DNA of 56,492 nucleotides from an uncultured Fibrobacter sp. (GTDB lineage Bacteria; Fibrobacterota; Fibrobacteria; Fibrobacterales; Fibrobacteraceae). Below the pieces are notes generated by a model. That model was not told the origin of the DNA, did no database searches, and saw only the letters and a program-made list of their open reading frames with translations. The stretch's first letter is position 1; each line of letters begins with the position of its first letter. Of this stretch, positions 42,068 to 51,677 are shown in pieces. The DNA is taken from assembly GCF_947305105.1 (NCBI RefSeq), contig NZ_CAMZCS010000021.1:1-56492 (forward strand). Reading direction: 5' to 3'. The translations under genes were made by a program, and so were the position numbers.

Positions 42068-44140
42068 TTAGTTGCTGAATGTCCATACGATGCCGTAGGC
42101 GAATCGCAGGCCTTCCGGCGTGTATCCCGCTTCGGGCATGTAGATGCTGTGATTGAAGTTCTCGATTCGTGTATAAAGTTCAAAGGAGAGAATTTGCATG
42201 CGCGCCTCGAAATCGAGGGCGAGGTAGTGGCTCATCTCAACCAGTTCGGGGATGTCGTGTTCGTTGATGGTGCAGTCCATCCTGTTGTTGAACCACTGCC
42301 AGTCTACGCGAACGCTCACGCCCAGCCTGTCCTTGACAAAACGGTTTTGCCAGTGGATGCTTCCCTTGTAGTAGAGTTCTGGCGTGTCGATGAGTTTTCT
42401 TGAACGGTCGATGACCTGTCCGCGTTCCAGGTAGAACTTCCAGTTCCCAAGACGGAATCCGACTTGCAAAATCCAGTCGAGCGTGTTTGCCTCGTCGATG
42501 TTTGCCCAGCGGTAGAGCGTCTCGATGGAGTCCGCCGTAACGATGGTGTCGACGATTGTTTTTTCCCCATATTCTCGGGTATTGTACGTAACCGTGCTGT
42601 CGACGCTGCCCTTCTTGACCCAGTAGGGCCTCATCAGGTTCTCGACTTTTTCGTAACGGAATCCCAGCCCGTAAAAGACTTCGCGTGAATGCCAGCCAAC
42701 GTGTGTGGCATAGCGGTCCCGCTTTTCGTATTTCAAATCTTCGTTCGGGAACGAGAGACGGCCTGTCTCGTAAATCTTGATTTGGTTGATGTCGGGGAAC
42801 CTGTTGTCGTGGCGGATGTTCCCGTTCAACTGGAAGTGGTACGGCAAGAATATCGTTGCATCGGTAGAATAGGCGGGGGCGTATTCTTGTTTGTCGAGCA
42901 GGGAACTGTTGCGCTGCATGCCTGCCTGCGCACGGAACATCGTGAATGCGATGGTGTCGGAAACTTGCATGTAGCCCACTTCGCGGTCCTGGAAGTATTC
43001 GCTCTTTTTGTCGTCGCGAGCATCATCGGCGTTCAGGAATTCGTAGCTGAACTTGAGTGTGGGGTTGAGGAGTGTCCGGTAGCCGAGCTCGAAGTTGCCG
43101 AGGATGGTTTCGTATTCGAGTGTGGTGGTCGTGTCATAGTAGATTTCGTCTACGCTGGCAATCCCGTTTTCGGCGATGACGGTTGCGGTGTCCTTAAGAA
43201 TGGAGGGGAGGGAGTCTTCTTCGATTTCATGCGTGCCGTACTGGAAGTCTGTCGAGAAGAAACTTTTGGAGGTGGGATAAATTTCGAAGCCTGCTCCGTA
43301 GGTGACGGCCTTGATGTCGATGGAGTATGGGTTGGTCTGGAACGTGCGTATGGAATGGTCCATGGTGTCGAGCAACACTTTGTGGTTCGTGTTGTCTGCA
43401 TTTTCCAGGCTCAGGTAGTTCATTTTGAGGTACGCCTTGCCAACCCCGAAGCGCCAGGTGAGCATGGGTTGGATATGCATGCTGTTCATGGCGATGTTCC
43501 TGCCGCCGAACGGGATTTGCGTGGAGTCGCGTCCTAGGGCAAAATAGGGCGAGTGCGTGACGTTCTGGTACGTGTAATCCTTGGAGTCGTGGTTCGAGTG
43601 GCTCTGGACGCCAAAGTCCAGCATCACGGAATCGGTGACGAGTCTGCGGAAGTCGAGCCGGAGTGCGTTGCCGTCGAACGAAGAACGCTCCCAGTTCAAG
43701 TCTGTTATGGGCGTGTCAATCGGGATACCGTGCCGTTCTTCGAATAGGATTCCGTTCTCGCCGTTCAGGGTGAGCGTGGTCGCGTCGTAGCCCAGTCGCG
43801 TCGTGTAAAGGCCGGCCAACTTGCTCGGGTAGCGGGTGGAAAGGGACGATATGCTTACCGCCATCGGGTCGAGTTCGGGGTGGCCGAGGATGGAGGTCCC
43901 GAGGACCCATTCGGATTTTTGACCCGACACGTCGAAGGTGCGCTGCATGACTTCCCGTAGCGGGATGGCCCAGCGTCCGGCGTCCGTTTCCCGGACTGCG
44001 GGGTCCGGCCTATCGGGGGAATCCCACGAGGAATCCTGGGCTGCCGGTATCGTATAAGGTTTTGCCGGGATGATATCGGCAAGGGCACTTGTAGCAAGTG
44101 CTACCAAAAGTACGGCTATGGTCTTGAACGATATTTTCAT
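42068..44140 (-). CDS. Outer-membrane beta-barrel (porin or TonB-receptor-like)
   Basis: 690 aa. Signal peptide 1-20 (LLVALATSALA/DI). After about 120 residues of periplasmic sequence the protein alternates aromatic-bounded beta strands to the end, closing with GLRFAYGIVWTFSN. It resembles the barrel half of TonB-dependent receptors or 'putative porins' but no plug domain or TonB box is visible. The ATG at 44140 overlaps the PHP gene stop by one base (TAATG). A longer open frame upstream runs antisense-free through the PHP gene and is not used. Substrate unknown. Confidence 0.75.
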   Translation of the reverse strand: MKISFKTIAVLLVALATSALADIIPAKPYTIPAAQDSSWDSPDRPDPAVRETDAGRWAIPLREVMQRTFDVSGQKSEWVLGTSILGHPELDPMAVSISSLSTRYPSKLAGLYTTRLGYDATTLTLNGENGILFEERHGIPIDTPITDLNWERSSFDGNALRLDFRRLVTDSVMLDFGVQSHSNHDSKDYTYQNVTHSPYFALGRDSTQIPFGGRNIAMNSMHIQPMLTWRFGVGKAYLKMNYLSLENADNTNHKVLLDTMDHSIRTFQTNPYSIDIKAVTYGAGFEIYPTSKSFFSTDFQYGTHEIEEDSLPSILKDTATVIAENGIASVDEIYYDTTTTLEYETILGNFELGYRTLLNPTLKFSYEFLNADDARDDKKSEYFQDREVGYMQVSDTIAFTMFRAQAGMQRNSSLLDKQEYAPAYSTDATIFLPYHFQLNGNIRHDNRFPDINQIKIYETGRLSFPNEDLKYEKRDRYATHVGWHSREVFYGLGFRYEKVENLMRPYWVKKGSVDSTVTYNTREYGEKTIVDTIVTADSIETLYRWANIDEANTLDWILQVGFRLGNWKFYLERGQVIDRSRKLIDTPELYYKGSIHWQNRFVKDRLGVSVRVDWQWFNNRMDCTINEHDIPELVEMSHYLALDFEARMQILSFELYTRIENFNHSIYMPEAGYTPEGLRFAYGIVWTFSN

Positions 44141-45009
44141 TAGTACCATTCCGCACGGGATTTTTCGCGCCTTTCGCGAAGCGCCTGGACTACACTGTAA
44201 GGCATCTTCATGCAACCGGGCGGGTATGTGCCGCTTTCGGTGTGGAAGTCGGAACCTCCTGTGCCGATGAGCCCGTACTTGTGAGCCATGTCTTTGTACT
44301 TGCGAGCCACGGCGCCCTTCTGGGCGGGGCTGTAGACCTCGATACCCTGGATGCCCCATTCCACCATGTTCTCGATGAACTCGTCGCTGAGCCCGGACTT
44401 GTACGGGTGGGCAAGCACGGCGATGCCGCCGGCGTTTTCGATGAGGCGGATGGTCTGTTGCGGGTTGAGTCCCTTCTTCTCGACGAAGGCGACGCAGCCG
44501 TCCCCGAGGTATTTCGAGAAGGCTTCGGAAAAGTTCGAGATATATTCTTCGTCGACCAAGGACATGGCAATGTGCGGTCGCCCGATGACTTTCCCCTTGC
44601 AGTAGGAATTCACCTTTTCGAACGTGATGTCGATGCCGAGCGCATTCAGTTTCTTGATGATGGCCTTGGCGCGGCTCACTCTCTGCTTGGCGAAGTCCTC
44701 GAGCTCCATGTTCAGGGCGAGGTTCGTCGGGTCGCAGAAGTACCCCAGGATATGGATGTCCTTGCTTTGCCACACGGCAGAAATTTCAATGCCCGGGATG
44801 ATTTCGAGCCCGATTTGCTTTGCGGGTTCTTCGGCCAGCTTGAACGAGTCGAGGTTGTCGTGGTCGGTGATGGAAATGCAGCGCAGTCCCTTGCGCTTGC
44901 AGAGCCGGAGCAGTTCTTCAACTTCCAGGTTTCCGTCGGAGAGCTTTGTGTGGAGGTGCAAGTCCGCGAACCCACCGCTTTCGGTGATGATGGTGGATCC
45001 CTTTTGCAT
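44140..45009 (-). CDS. PHP-domain phosphoesterase (RNase AM/YciV-like)
   Basis: 289 aa. PHP metal motifs: DLHLHTKLSDG (18-28), SITDHDN near 47, the EISAVW Glu, GRPHIA, LAHPYKSG and GSDFH near 258. It is closest to the nucleoside 3',5'-bisphosphate phosphatase/5'-3' exoribonuclease group (E. coli Rnm/YciV, also called TrpH). It may recycle pAp or trim small RNAs. One-base overlaps on both sides (TAATG) place it in a three-gene unit with the GT9-like protein and the barrel. Confidence 0.88.
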   Translation of the reverse strand: MQKGSTIITESGGFADLHLHTKLSDGNLEVEELLRLCKRKGLRCISITDHDNLDSFKLAEEPAKQIGLEIIPGIEISAVWQSKDIHILGYFCDPTNLALNMELEDFAKQRVSRAKAIIKKLNALGIDITFEKVNSYCKGKVIGRPHIAMSLVDEEYISNFSEAFSKYLGDGCVAFVEKKGLNPQQTIRLIENAGGIAVLAHPYKSGLSDEFIENMVEWGIQGIEVYSPAQKGAVARKYKDMAHKYGLIGTGGSDFHTESGTYPPGCMKMPYSVVQALRERREKSRAEWY

Positions 45010-45557
45010 TAGCCGACTCCGTAATACTCGGAGATAGTTTGGGCTTCGGACTTGTTGTCTCTGTGAAGGCTCAGGTTGAGGAATGGATAGTAGTTTTCAG
45101 TGGCAAAACCGATGCGGCAGGGGGCACCGCTGGTTTTGGCGAGGAACAAGCGGGGGAGGAACGGGTCGTCGAGGTACAGGCAGACCTGCGGAGCGAACTC
45201 CTGAATCTTGCGCTGGATTTCGTTGAAGACGGGTTCTCCGAAACGGCATTCCTTGTCGCTGTAGTACACGGCGTGGGAGCGCCTAGAAGAAATCAGGGAA
45301 TGCTGCGACTCGTGCGTGCAGAACAGCATGTTCTTGAACCAGGCGTCAGGCATGGCGCGCATGAACTTGTTGGCGCGTTCCAAGTCCTTCGGCAGGAACG
45401 TCAAAGTCTTCGGGTGGTCCTTCAGAATGTTCGGGAAGTCAAACGCGGCGGAGTCTTCGCCAGCCTGCCTCAGGAACCACTGGAACAGCCTGGGGGCGGA
45501 ATAGAATCGCTTGAAGAAATAGCGAAATGTATCTGTAAAATAGGGCGAAGGTGTCAC
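45009..45557 (-). CDS. GT9/heptosyltransferase-like protein, short form
   Basis: 182 aa. The C-terminal part contains CLYLDDPFLPRLFLAKTSGAP followed by CRIGFATENYYPFLNLSL, which resembles the GT9 (heptosyltransferase) segment around the acceptor pocket, but the nucleotide-binding C-terminal domain of GT9 is absent. It is therefore a truncated or divergent relative, perhaps structural. It begins with GTG at 45557 behind GGAG, and overlaps the PHP gene by one base. Assignment is tentative. Confidence 0.5.
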   Translation of the reverse strand: MTPSPYFTDTFRYFFKRFYSAPRLFQWFLRQAGEDSAAFDFPNILKDHPKTLTFLPKDLERANKFMRAMPDAWFKNMLFCTHESQHSLISSRRSHAVYYSDKECRFGEPVFNEIQRKIQEFAPQVCLYLDDPFLPRLFLAKTSGAPCRIGFATENYYPFLNLSLHRDNKSEAQTISEYYGVG

Positions 45558-45593
45558 GTTTGCTCCAAGTCAAATATCCGATGGATAATATAC

Positions 45594-45599
45594 TAAATT
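45594..45599 (+). promoter_or_regulatory. -10 element of rnhA, predicted leaderless
   Basis: TAAATT, then 6 nt, then ATG at 45606. No Shine-Dalgarno. Confidence 0.5.
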
Positions 45600-45605
45600 T
45601 ACGCC

Positions 45606-46214
45606 ATGCCTAAAGTGAAGTTCTACGCCATAAAGGCCCCCGAAAAAAGTCAAATCGTGACTTCGTGGGCCGAATGTGAATCCCTGACGCACGGAATTAA
45701 GGGTGTTTTGTTCAAATCTTTTGCGACAAAGGCCGAAGCCGAGGCCTGGATTGCCGGAATCGAGGCTCCGGTCCCTGCCGGGATCCGCGTTTTCGTGGAT
45801 GGCTCCTTCTCGCCGACTTTCGCTCCGGCCGGGTGGGCTTATGTTGTCGTGGATGGCGACAAGGAACTTGCGCGCGGGTCGGGAATCACGGCGTTCCCCG
45901 CCGAAAGCCGCAATATCGACGGCGAGGTGATGGCGAGCTACCAGGCCATGCGCTGGCTCGATGCCAACGACAAGAACGGCGTCATCTGCCACGACTACGA
46001 GGGCATTGCCCGCTGGGCCAAGGGAGAATGGCAGGCCAAGAGCAATGTCGCCCAGCAGTACGTAAAGGCGGTCAAGCCCTACCTGCACCGTGTACAGTTC
46101 GAAAAGGTGGCGGCCCACACGGGCGTCAAGTGGAACGAACTTGTAGACAAACTAGCTAAAGAGGCTATTGAGAAAGCCAAAAAGGCTTCTGACAAATCGG
46201 AGAAAAAAGACTAG
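45606..46214 (+). CDS. rnhA: Ribonuclease H with N-terminal hybrid-binding domain
   Basis: 202 aa. Residues 1-48 form the caulimovirus-VI-like RNA/DNA hybrid-binding domain (FYAIKAP, FKSFATKAEAEAWI). The RNase HI core follows: catalytic Asp in RVFVDGSFS near 64, Glu in NIDGEVMAS near 107, Asp in ICHDYEG near 129, and the AHTGVKWNELVDKLAKEA block with the last acid. The C-terminus is Lys-rich. It removes RNA primers and R-loops. Leaderless-type start. Convergent with the next gene, 8 nt away. Confidence 0.92.
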   Translation: MPKVKFYAIKAPEKSQIVTSWAECESLTHGIKGVLFKSFATKAEAEAWIAGIEAPVPAGIRVFVDGSFSPTFAPAGWAYVVVDGDKELARGSGITAFPAESRNIDGEVMASYQAMRWLDANDKNGVICHDYEGIARWAKGEWQAKSNVAQQYVKAVKPYLHRVQFEKVAAHTGVKWNELVDKLAKEAIEKAKKASDKSEKKD

Positions 46215-46222
46215 CGTCGAGC

Positions 46223-47518
46223 TTAGTCGCCGAGATTCGTTCTCCGCACACTTCTGTGCTTTTTGCCGTAGTCCTTGACGTTTAGCCTAGACAGCGGTTG
46301 CCTTCCTTCGAAGGTGAACCCCAACAGGAACTGACTGACCATGCCCCATTTTTTTCGGTCGTCGATGGGGTCGTCAAAATGGATTACCTTGGCAAGCCAC
46401 TGGAATTTTGGAGAAATGTAGAGGAGGTCCCCCACGGGGAGCCGCTTTGTGAACTGGATGCTTCCCAGGTAGGCCAGGTTGTCGGAGGAGTCGCTTTCGA
46501 ATAAGAACTGCGCATATCCAAGACCGCCCATGACATCGATGCCGTAATTGCCGAATTCAAAAGCGTATCCGGAGAGCCCGTTAAAAGCGACTTGCTTGAG
46601 CTTTGAGCCGTTGAATATTGCGTCTAACTGGATTTGGAACACCAAATGGTTGATTTGGAGGCGCCCTTGAGGAAACCCGATAGAGAAGGATTCGTCCACG
46701 TTGTCGAAGGCGGACGTCATTAGGGCTTTGCCGAAGGATAGTGTTACACCAAAACTGAAAACTCCGTCTTCTTTGTCGTAATTCCGCAATTTGTTGCAGA
46801 CGTCGTCGTCCATGATGGCGTCTATTGCCGCCTTGTAACGACTTTCGGGGTATTTTTCCAAGAAGTTGTTCCTGGCTTGCAGTATCCAGGTGTAGTCGTT
46901 GTCGAATTTGGGATGGCGTCCAATTGGACTTTCGTTTTGGATCCAAAGCCCCGCCCAGGATTGCATCAGGTCGAGAGCCGCATCAGAAGGAGGCTTTCCT
47001 ATTTTGCGGGCGAATCCTGCGATTTGATTTGTTGAGATAAGTTTGTTTAAAATCAGTTCCCCAAGCACCGTAGGACTGAGTGGTGCGTTGCTCAGCATTT
47101 CCTTTTTTTCGTAGGCGAACCAACTGTCATACTTGGCTATCATGTAATCCAGGAGCATGTTGTACATCGCGTTGTCTTCTTCCGTTATCGTGCGGCCATT
47201 AATTTCCCGATTCGCGATAAAGGCGTACTTTGTATAGACGTCGTTATATTCGTGTTTGCCTTTTTTTTCGTCATAAAGTGTGTAGGCTATCCGCACCAGT
47301 TTTTCCCGTCGGGATTCAATCGCACATATCTCCGGATCTGCCATGTGCCCGTATTCTGCGACAAAATCCAAAAGCTCCAGATGCCTCGTGGTGTCTTGCG
47401 AAACGGTAATTTCGTTGAACATACCAAGAACGTATTCGTCGAATGTGCAGGCGTCGATTTCTGCAGAAAGGGAATGCGTAGTGCAAAGCAAGTACAGGAT
47501 AAGGAACAGACGCTTCAT
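46223..47518 (-). CDS. Secreted protein with C-terminal barrel-like part, paralogue 2
   Basis: 431 aa. Signal peptide 1-19 (CTTHSLSA/EID). Helical N-terminal half with the EDNAMYNMLLDYMIAKYD block, then a beta-rich part resembling a small outer-membrane barrel with strands such as FEFGNYGIDVMGGLGYAQF. It is a clear paralogue of the gene just upstream: shared spacing, Cys pattern and DEDNAxYNxxLDYxIAKYD. Function unknown. 12 nt after its paralogue. Confidence 0.7.
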   Translation of the reverse strand: MKRLFLILYLLCTTHSLSAEIDACTFDEYVLGMFNEITVSQDTTRHLELLDFVAEYGHMADPEICAIESRREKLVRIAYTLYDEKKGKHEYNDVYTKYAFIANREINGRTITEEDNAMYNMLLDYMIAKYDSWFAYEKKEMLSNAPLSPTVLGELILNKLISTNQIAGFARKIGKPPSDAALDLMQSWAGLWIQNESPIGRHPKFDNDYTWILQARNNFLEKYPESRYKAAIDAIMDDDVCNKLRNYDKEDGVFSFGVTLSFGKALMTSAFDNVDESFSIGFPQGRLQINHLVFQIQLDAIFNGSKLKQVAFNGLSGYAFEFGNYGIDVMGGLGYAQFLFESDSSDNLAYLGSIQFTKRLPVGDLLYISPKFQWLAKVIHFDDPIDDRKKWGMVSQFLLGFTFEGRQPLSRLNVKDYGKKHRSVRRTNLGD

Positions 47519-47530
47519 GCCGGGTATATC

Positions 47531-48811
47531 CTAAATTTCAGAGAGCGGAATAAGAAAATCGAGGGCTATGCCGAAATAAAACTGATTTATATAAACACGG
47601 CGTTTGCGTTTTGTTATGGGAGAATCAAATTCGAGTGTTTTTAGCGTCCATTGCAACTTGGGCGTGAAAGCGCCGATTGCTCCAAAATAAAAATGCTTGA
47701 AACCCTGAATTCCCGCTAACAGAGCGCGACTCGTTGTGGTGTCTTCGCCCATGAAGAATTGGTCGAATCCGATGCCGACCAAGAAATCGGCCCCGAACGA
47801 TTTGTATTCGAGGCTATAGCCGAACAGCCCTTCCAATCCCATGGCGGATGTGCCGTCGCCGATGTACATGTCCCCCTGCAGTTGCGCTACCACATGGATT
47901 ATCTGGAGTCTAAAGTTGGGGACGGAAACGGAAACCTTTTCTTTCATGGGCTCCATATTCGAACCGAGCAGAGTCTTTCCTACCATGACGCCTAGGCCGA
48001 AACCGACGCGTCGGTTGTCTTTCTTGTAGGTCTGGATTTCTTCTTTTTCTTCGGTCTGGGCGAGGTCCTGTATCAACTTTTCATCGGACATAAAAGAAAA
48101 TGTCGCGGTATAAGGGCTTTCGGGATATTTTTTTGCGAAGTTTTGAATGGGTCTCTGCAACCAGCTATACTTACTTGCGCTCAGTTCTTTGGAAGAGTTC
48201 TCCGTAATCCATAAGCCGGCCCAGGAGTTTTCCCGTTCCTTTTTTATTTCGCTTGCGGGCTTGCCTTCGATCATGGACGACTTGGATATTTCCAGATCTT
48301 CGAACAAGGCGTCGATTTTTGAAGCGTAGCCGTACTTGTTCATGTCGCCGTTCATGGCGGCAGATATCATGCTGTGTTTTACGTTGGCGAATCGCTTGTC
48401 GTATTTTGCGATGATGTAGTCAAGTACGATGTTGTATGCGGCGTTGTCTTCGTCGGTAAACGTTTTTCCGTCTTCTTCGCTCCCGGTAAAATGGGCGTAC
48501 TTTGTGTATGCGACATCATACTCTGCGACGTACCGGGCGGTATTGCTCGTGCGGAAAAGCGCCGTAACTTTTTTCGAGATGTCCTGCGACTTTTCCTCGT
48601 CAGGGCAAACTGCATTGTTCGGGGGAAGGCTGTCTTGCTGGATGAAATCGAGAACCTTGGCGTAGCCGGAATGGGACTGGATGCTTTCTGTTAACGCATC
48701 GACGAGTTGCTCGTCGAATGCGCAAATGTCCAACTCCGCTGCACCTGCAAACGTAAACCCGAAAATGCAGAGGCCAAATGTGAACTTGTTGAGCTTGCGG
48801 ACAAAGTTCAT
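47531..48811 (-). CDS. Secreted protein with C-terminal barrel-like part, paralogue 1
   Basis: 426 aa. Signal peptide 1-23 (GFTFAGAA/ELD). Same architecture as the next gene: mature start with one Cys in CAFDE, a helical domain with DEDNAAYNIVLDYIIAKYD near 125, and a beta-rich C-terminal half (FGADFLVGIGFDQFF). Start ATG 48811 is chosen because the signal peptide follows it; the open frame continues upstream through aguA but is not coding. It starts 14 nt after aguA. Confidence 0.72.
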   Translation of the reverse strand: MNFVRKLNKFTFGLCIFGFTFAGAAELDICAFDEQLVDALTESIQSHSGYAKVLDFIQQDSLPPNNAVCPDEEKSQDISKKVTALFRTSNTARYVAEYDVAYTKYAHFTGSEEDGKTFTDEDNAAYNIVLDYIIAKYDKRFANVKHSMISAAMNGDMNKYGYASKIDALFEDLEISKSSMIEGKPASEIKKERENSWAGLWITENSSKELSASKYSWLQRPIQNFAKKYPESPYTATFSFMSDEKLIQDLAQTEEKEEIQTYKKDNRRVGFGLGVMVGKTLLGSNMEPMKEKVSVSVPNFRLQIIHVVAQLQGDMYIGDGTSAMGLEGLFGYSLEYKSFGADFLVGIGFDQFFMGEDTTTSRALLAGIQGFKHFYFGAIGAFTPKLQWTLKTLEFDSPITKRKRRVYINQFYFGIALDFLIPLSEI

Positions 48812-48825
48812 GCGGACTTCCGGTT

Positions 48826-49848
48826 TTACCTGGATTCGTGCTTGCTCATGCAGTGCAGGCTTCCGCCCTCTTCGATGACGGTGCGGCAGTCGATGCCGAT
48901 GACGAACCTGTCGGGGTAAACGCTTTCGAAGTACTTCTGGGCCACGGCGTCGTTCGCGCACTTGTATTTCGGGTAAATCAAGCCGCCGTTCACGTAGATG
49001 TAGTTCATGTAGCTGGCCGGGAGAATCTGCCCGTCGTCGAGCTTGCGCTGCGGAGGCAGCGGGAGCGTATCTACCTTGGCGTCCTTGCCGTAGTGGAGTT
49101 CGAGGAATTCCTGGATGGCGGCCTTGGCTTCTGCGAGGTACTTGCCGTTGGCGCTGTTCGGGGCTGCGAAATCGAGGACAATGCGGTCCTTGGCGATAAA
49201 TCGCGCCACGTTGTCGATGTGCCCGTCGGTATGGTCGCCCACGAGCCCCTTGGGGAGTACCAGCAGCGCTTTGAGACCAAGCATGTCGCAGATGGCCTTG
49301 ATGATTGCGCTCAGGTCGGCCGGCTTGTTGCGGTTCTTGCCCACGAGGCAATCCAGAGTCGTCATGCCGAGCCCGTCACCGTTGACTTCGATGGCGCCGC
49401 CCTCGAAAATGTAGGGAACGCTTACGCCCTTCTTGTATTCGAAAATTTCGGCGATGCGCGCGGGAATCTGGTTGTCGTTTTTCCAAGGCGGGAACTTTGC
49501 GCCCCAGGCGTTGAACGCCGTTTCGGAAACGACAGTCTGTTTGCCCTTCTTCACGAAAAACGGGCCGTAGTCGCGAATCCAGATGTCGTCGGTCTTGACG
49601 GTGTAAAAGCTGGCGGGGAAGGGCCTGTCGGCGACGGCGAATTTCTCTTCGGTCGTGAGGAAGTTCTTTTTCGGGACGAGGACGTTTACCGGCTGGAACT
49701 CGCTAATGGTACGGATAAGGTCAATATAGAACTTGCGGATCTTGACGCCGCGTTCGCCGTGCCAGTTCTGCTTGTTGTGCGGGAAGGCGAGCCAGGTGGC
49801 TTCTTGAGGTTCCCACTCTGCGGGGTAGCGGTAAAGAGTTTTTTTCAT
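48826..49848 (-). CDS. aguA: Agmatine deiminase
   Basis: 340 aa amidinotransferase-fold enzyme, agmatine to N-carbamoylputrescine. Landmarks: EWEPQEATWLAFP near 12, DIWIRDYGPFFV near 88, FEGGAIEVNGDG near 148 with the active Glu, GDHTDGHIDNVARF near 208 with His and Asp, and the catalytic Cys in GGSLHCMS close to the end. The next enzyme of the pathway, aguB, is 4.2 kb away beyond two FISUMP lipoproteins and a Fic gene. Confidence 0.93.
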   Translation of the reverse strand: MKKTLYRYPAEWEPQEATWLAFPHNKQNWHGERGVKIRKFYIDLIRTISEFQPVNVLVPKKNFLTTEEKFAVADRPFPASFYTVKTDDIWIRDYGPFFVKKGKQTVVSETAFNAWGAKFPPWKNDNQIPARIAEIFEYKKGVSVPYIFEGGAIEVNGDGLGMTTLDCLVGKNRNKPADLSAIIKAICDMLGLKALLVLPKGLVGDHTDGHIDNVARFIAKDRIVLDFAAPNSANGKYLAEAKAAIQEFLELHYGKDAKVDTLPLPPQRKLDDGQILPASYMNYIYVNGGLIYPKYKCANDAVAQKYFESVYPDRFVIGIDCRTVIEEGGSLHCMSKHESR

Positions 49849-49913
49849 GGTAAAAAATCCTTTTATTGCCCTAAAATATAGGTAAAGATGATGGATTTCC
49901 GTATGATTTAGCT

Positions 49914-49919
49914 TATATT
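49914..49919 (+). promoter_or_regulatory. Candidate -10 of first FISUMP gene
   Basis: TATATT about 45 nt before the ATG at 49965, so this mRNA would have a leader of roughly 40 nt containing GGAG. Confidence 0.35.
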
Positions 49920-49964
49920 ATGTTGCGAAGAGAACTTTTGCCTTAGGAAACGGAGTTGGTTGTT

Positions 49965-51569
49965 ATGTCTTTGAAAAAATGTATCCCTGCAATAGCGGCA
50001 TTCCTTCTCGCAGCTTGCGGCGGAGATAACAATAAAGCTAGTGATCCGGACCCTTCCGCCGAGGCCGATTTTGTGGTGGATACCTTCGGCGACCTTTCTG
50101 TTTGCACCGACAAACGCGAAGGCGCAACCGCTTACGTGAAAGACGAAGAAAAAGATTACATCTGCACCGACGGTGGTTGGACCATCGACACCAACGCCGA
50201 TACTCGCAAAAAATCCAGCAGCAGCAAAGACAAAGCGAAGTCTGGCAGCAGTTCGGGGAATCAGAAAGCCGCATGGGTTTATTTGAATCAAGAAATTGAT
50301 TATGGCGAAATGGTCGATGACCGCGACGGTCAGATTTACAAGACGGTGAAGATTGGCGACCAGGTGTGGATGGCAGAGAACCTGAACCTTGTGACAGAAA
50401 ACAGTTGGTGTGGCGGTGGAAGTTATGAGAATGAAGGCGATTGCACTAGTTTCGGTCGCCTTTATACCTGGGCGGCGGCAATTGACTCGGTGAAGCTTGC
50501 GACCGATGCTGACAACCCGCAGGACTGCGGCTACCTCAAGACTTGTGCGCTCCCGGCAAAGGTGCAGGGTGTTTGTCCGCCGGGCTGGCACTTGCCTGAT
50601 ACCACGGAATGGAAAACGCTGTTTACCGCAGTGGGTGGAGAATACACTGCAGGCAGGATGCTCAAATCGCAGACAGGTTGGGAATATTACCATGGTACAA
50701 GTGGTAAAGGTACGGACGCCTACGGTTTCTCTGCGTGCCCTGCTGGTTACATGTACCGCACTGGCTACTTCTACGATGTGGGTCACTTCGCTCACTTCTG
50801 GAGTGCCACTGAGAAGAATAGCGACTACGCCTACCGCATGCTTCTGTACTACAACTACGAGAATGCGTACTGGAGCGGCTACGACAAGAACTACGCCGTT
50901 TCGGTTCGTTGTCTCCAGGACGATGCATCAGGGCAAACCGCACAATCCTCGTCCAGCGAAACAAGCGAGTCTGCCGGGACCATGACGGATTCCCGCGACG
51001 GTCAAACCTACAAGACAGTGACAATCGGTACGCAGACCTGGATGGCCGAAAACCTGAACTACAAAACGGACTCCAGTTTCTGCTACGAAAATGAAGAAAC
51101 CAACTGCACCAAGTACGGTCGCCTTTACACGTGGGTGGCAGCCATGGACAGCGCTGGAACGTGGACAACAAACGGCAAGGGCTGCGGATATAACAAGACA
51201 TGCTCGCCGATATACCCTGTTCGAGGAGTTTGCCCCGAAGGCTGGCATCTGCCGACCCTAACGGAATGGAATACCCTGTTTACGGCAGTAGGAGGTGACG
51301 TAGGCACAAGGCTCAAGTCCACATCTGGCTGGATCGATTACAACAAAGATGAAAGTGGCAACGGCACTGACGCTTACGGTTTCTCTGCGCTCCCTGCTGG
51401 CCATTACGATGGGGATTACATCTCCGAGGGCAGCATCGCGCACTTCTGGAGTTCTATGGAGTGCGGTAGCGACGGCGCATACTACATGCTCGTCTCCACC
51501 TACCGCTATGCGGAGCTGTACAGCAGCCTTAGGTATTACGGGTCTAGTGTTCGTTGCATCCAGGACTAG
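49965..51569 (+). CDS. FISUMP lipoprotein with two domains
   Basis: 534 aa. Lipobox LAAC with Cys18. An N-terminal module to about residue 80 (FVVDTFGDLSVCTDKREGATAYV) is followed by a Ser/Lys linker (84-100). Two FISUMP domains lie at about 117-325 and 346-534, each starting DRDGQ-YKTVKIG-Q-WMAENLN, with GRLYTWAAA, the VCPPGWHLP block and a final SVRCLQD. The domain is a fibrobacter-expanded beta fold related to FGE-sulfatase-like modules and is usually cell-surface. ATG 49965 matches the start of the next paralogue. Precise ligand unknown. Confidence 0.88.
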   Translation: MSLKKCIPAIAAFLLAACGGDNNKASDPDPSAEADFVVDTFGDLSVCTDKREGATAYVKDEEKDYICTDGGWTIDTNADTRKKSSSSKDKAKSGSSSGNQKAAWVYLNQEIDYGEMVDDRDGQIYKTVKIGDQVWMAENLNLVTENSWCGGGSYENEGDCTSFGRLYTWAAAIDSVKLATDADNPQDCGYLKTCALPAKVQGVCPPGWHLPDTTEWKTLFTAVGGEYTAGRMLKSQTGWEYYHGTSGKGTDAYGFSACPAGYMYRTGYFYDVGHFAHFWSATEKNSDYAYRMLLYYNYENAYWSGYDKNYAVSVRCLQDDASGQTAQSSSSETSESAGTMTDSRDGQTYKTVTIGTQTWMAENLNYKTDSSFCYENEETNCTKYGRLYTWVAAMDSAGTWTTNGKGCGYNKTCSPIYPVRGVCPEGWHLPTLTEWNTLFTAVGGDVGTRLKSTSGWIDYNKDESGNGTDAYGFSALPAGHYDGDYISEGSIAHFWSSMECGSDGAYYMLVSTYRYAELYSSLRYYGSSVRCIQD

Positions 51570-51677
51570 CCAATGGCGATTCTTTCCGTCAACCTTGTTC
51601 AATGGCTTTCTTCTTTTGAGTGCAATTTTTCATAAAAGAATGTAAATTAAGAGAAATCCTTTGCGAAAGAGCGGCTT

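Noticed and set aside
44141-44773. Long upstream extension of the outer-membrane barrel frame
   Set aside because: The extra 211 codons overlap the PHP gene, are Arg/His/Pro-rich, and precede a perfect signal peptide at ATG 44140.
48812-49351. Upstream extension of the barrel paralogue frame into aguA
   Set aside because: The extra residues are low-complexity shadow of aguA; the signal peptide begins at ATG 48811.
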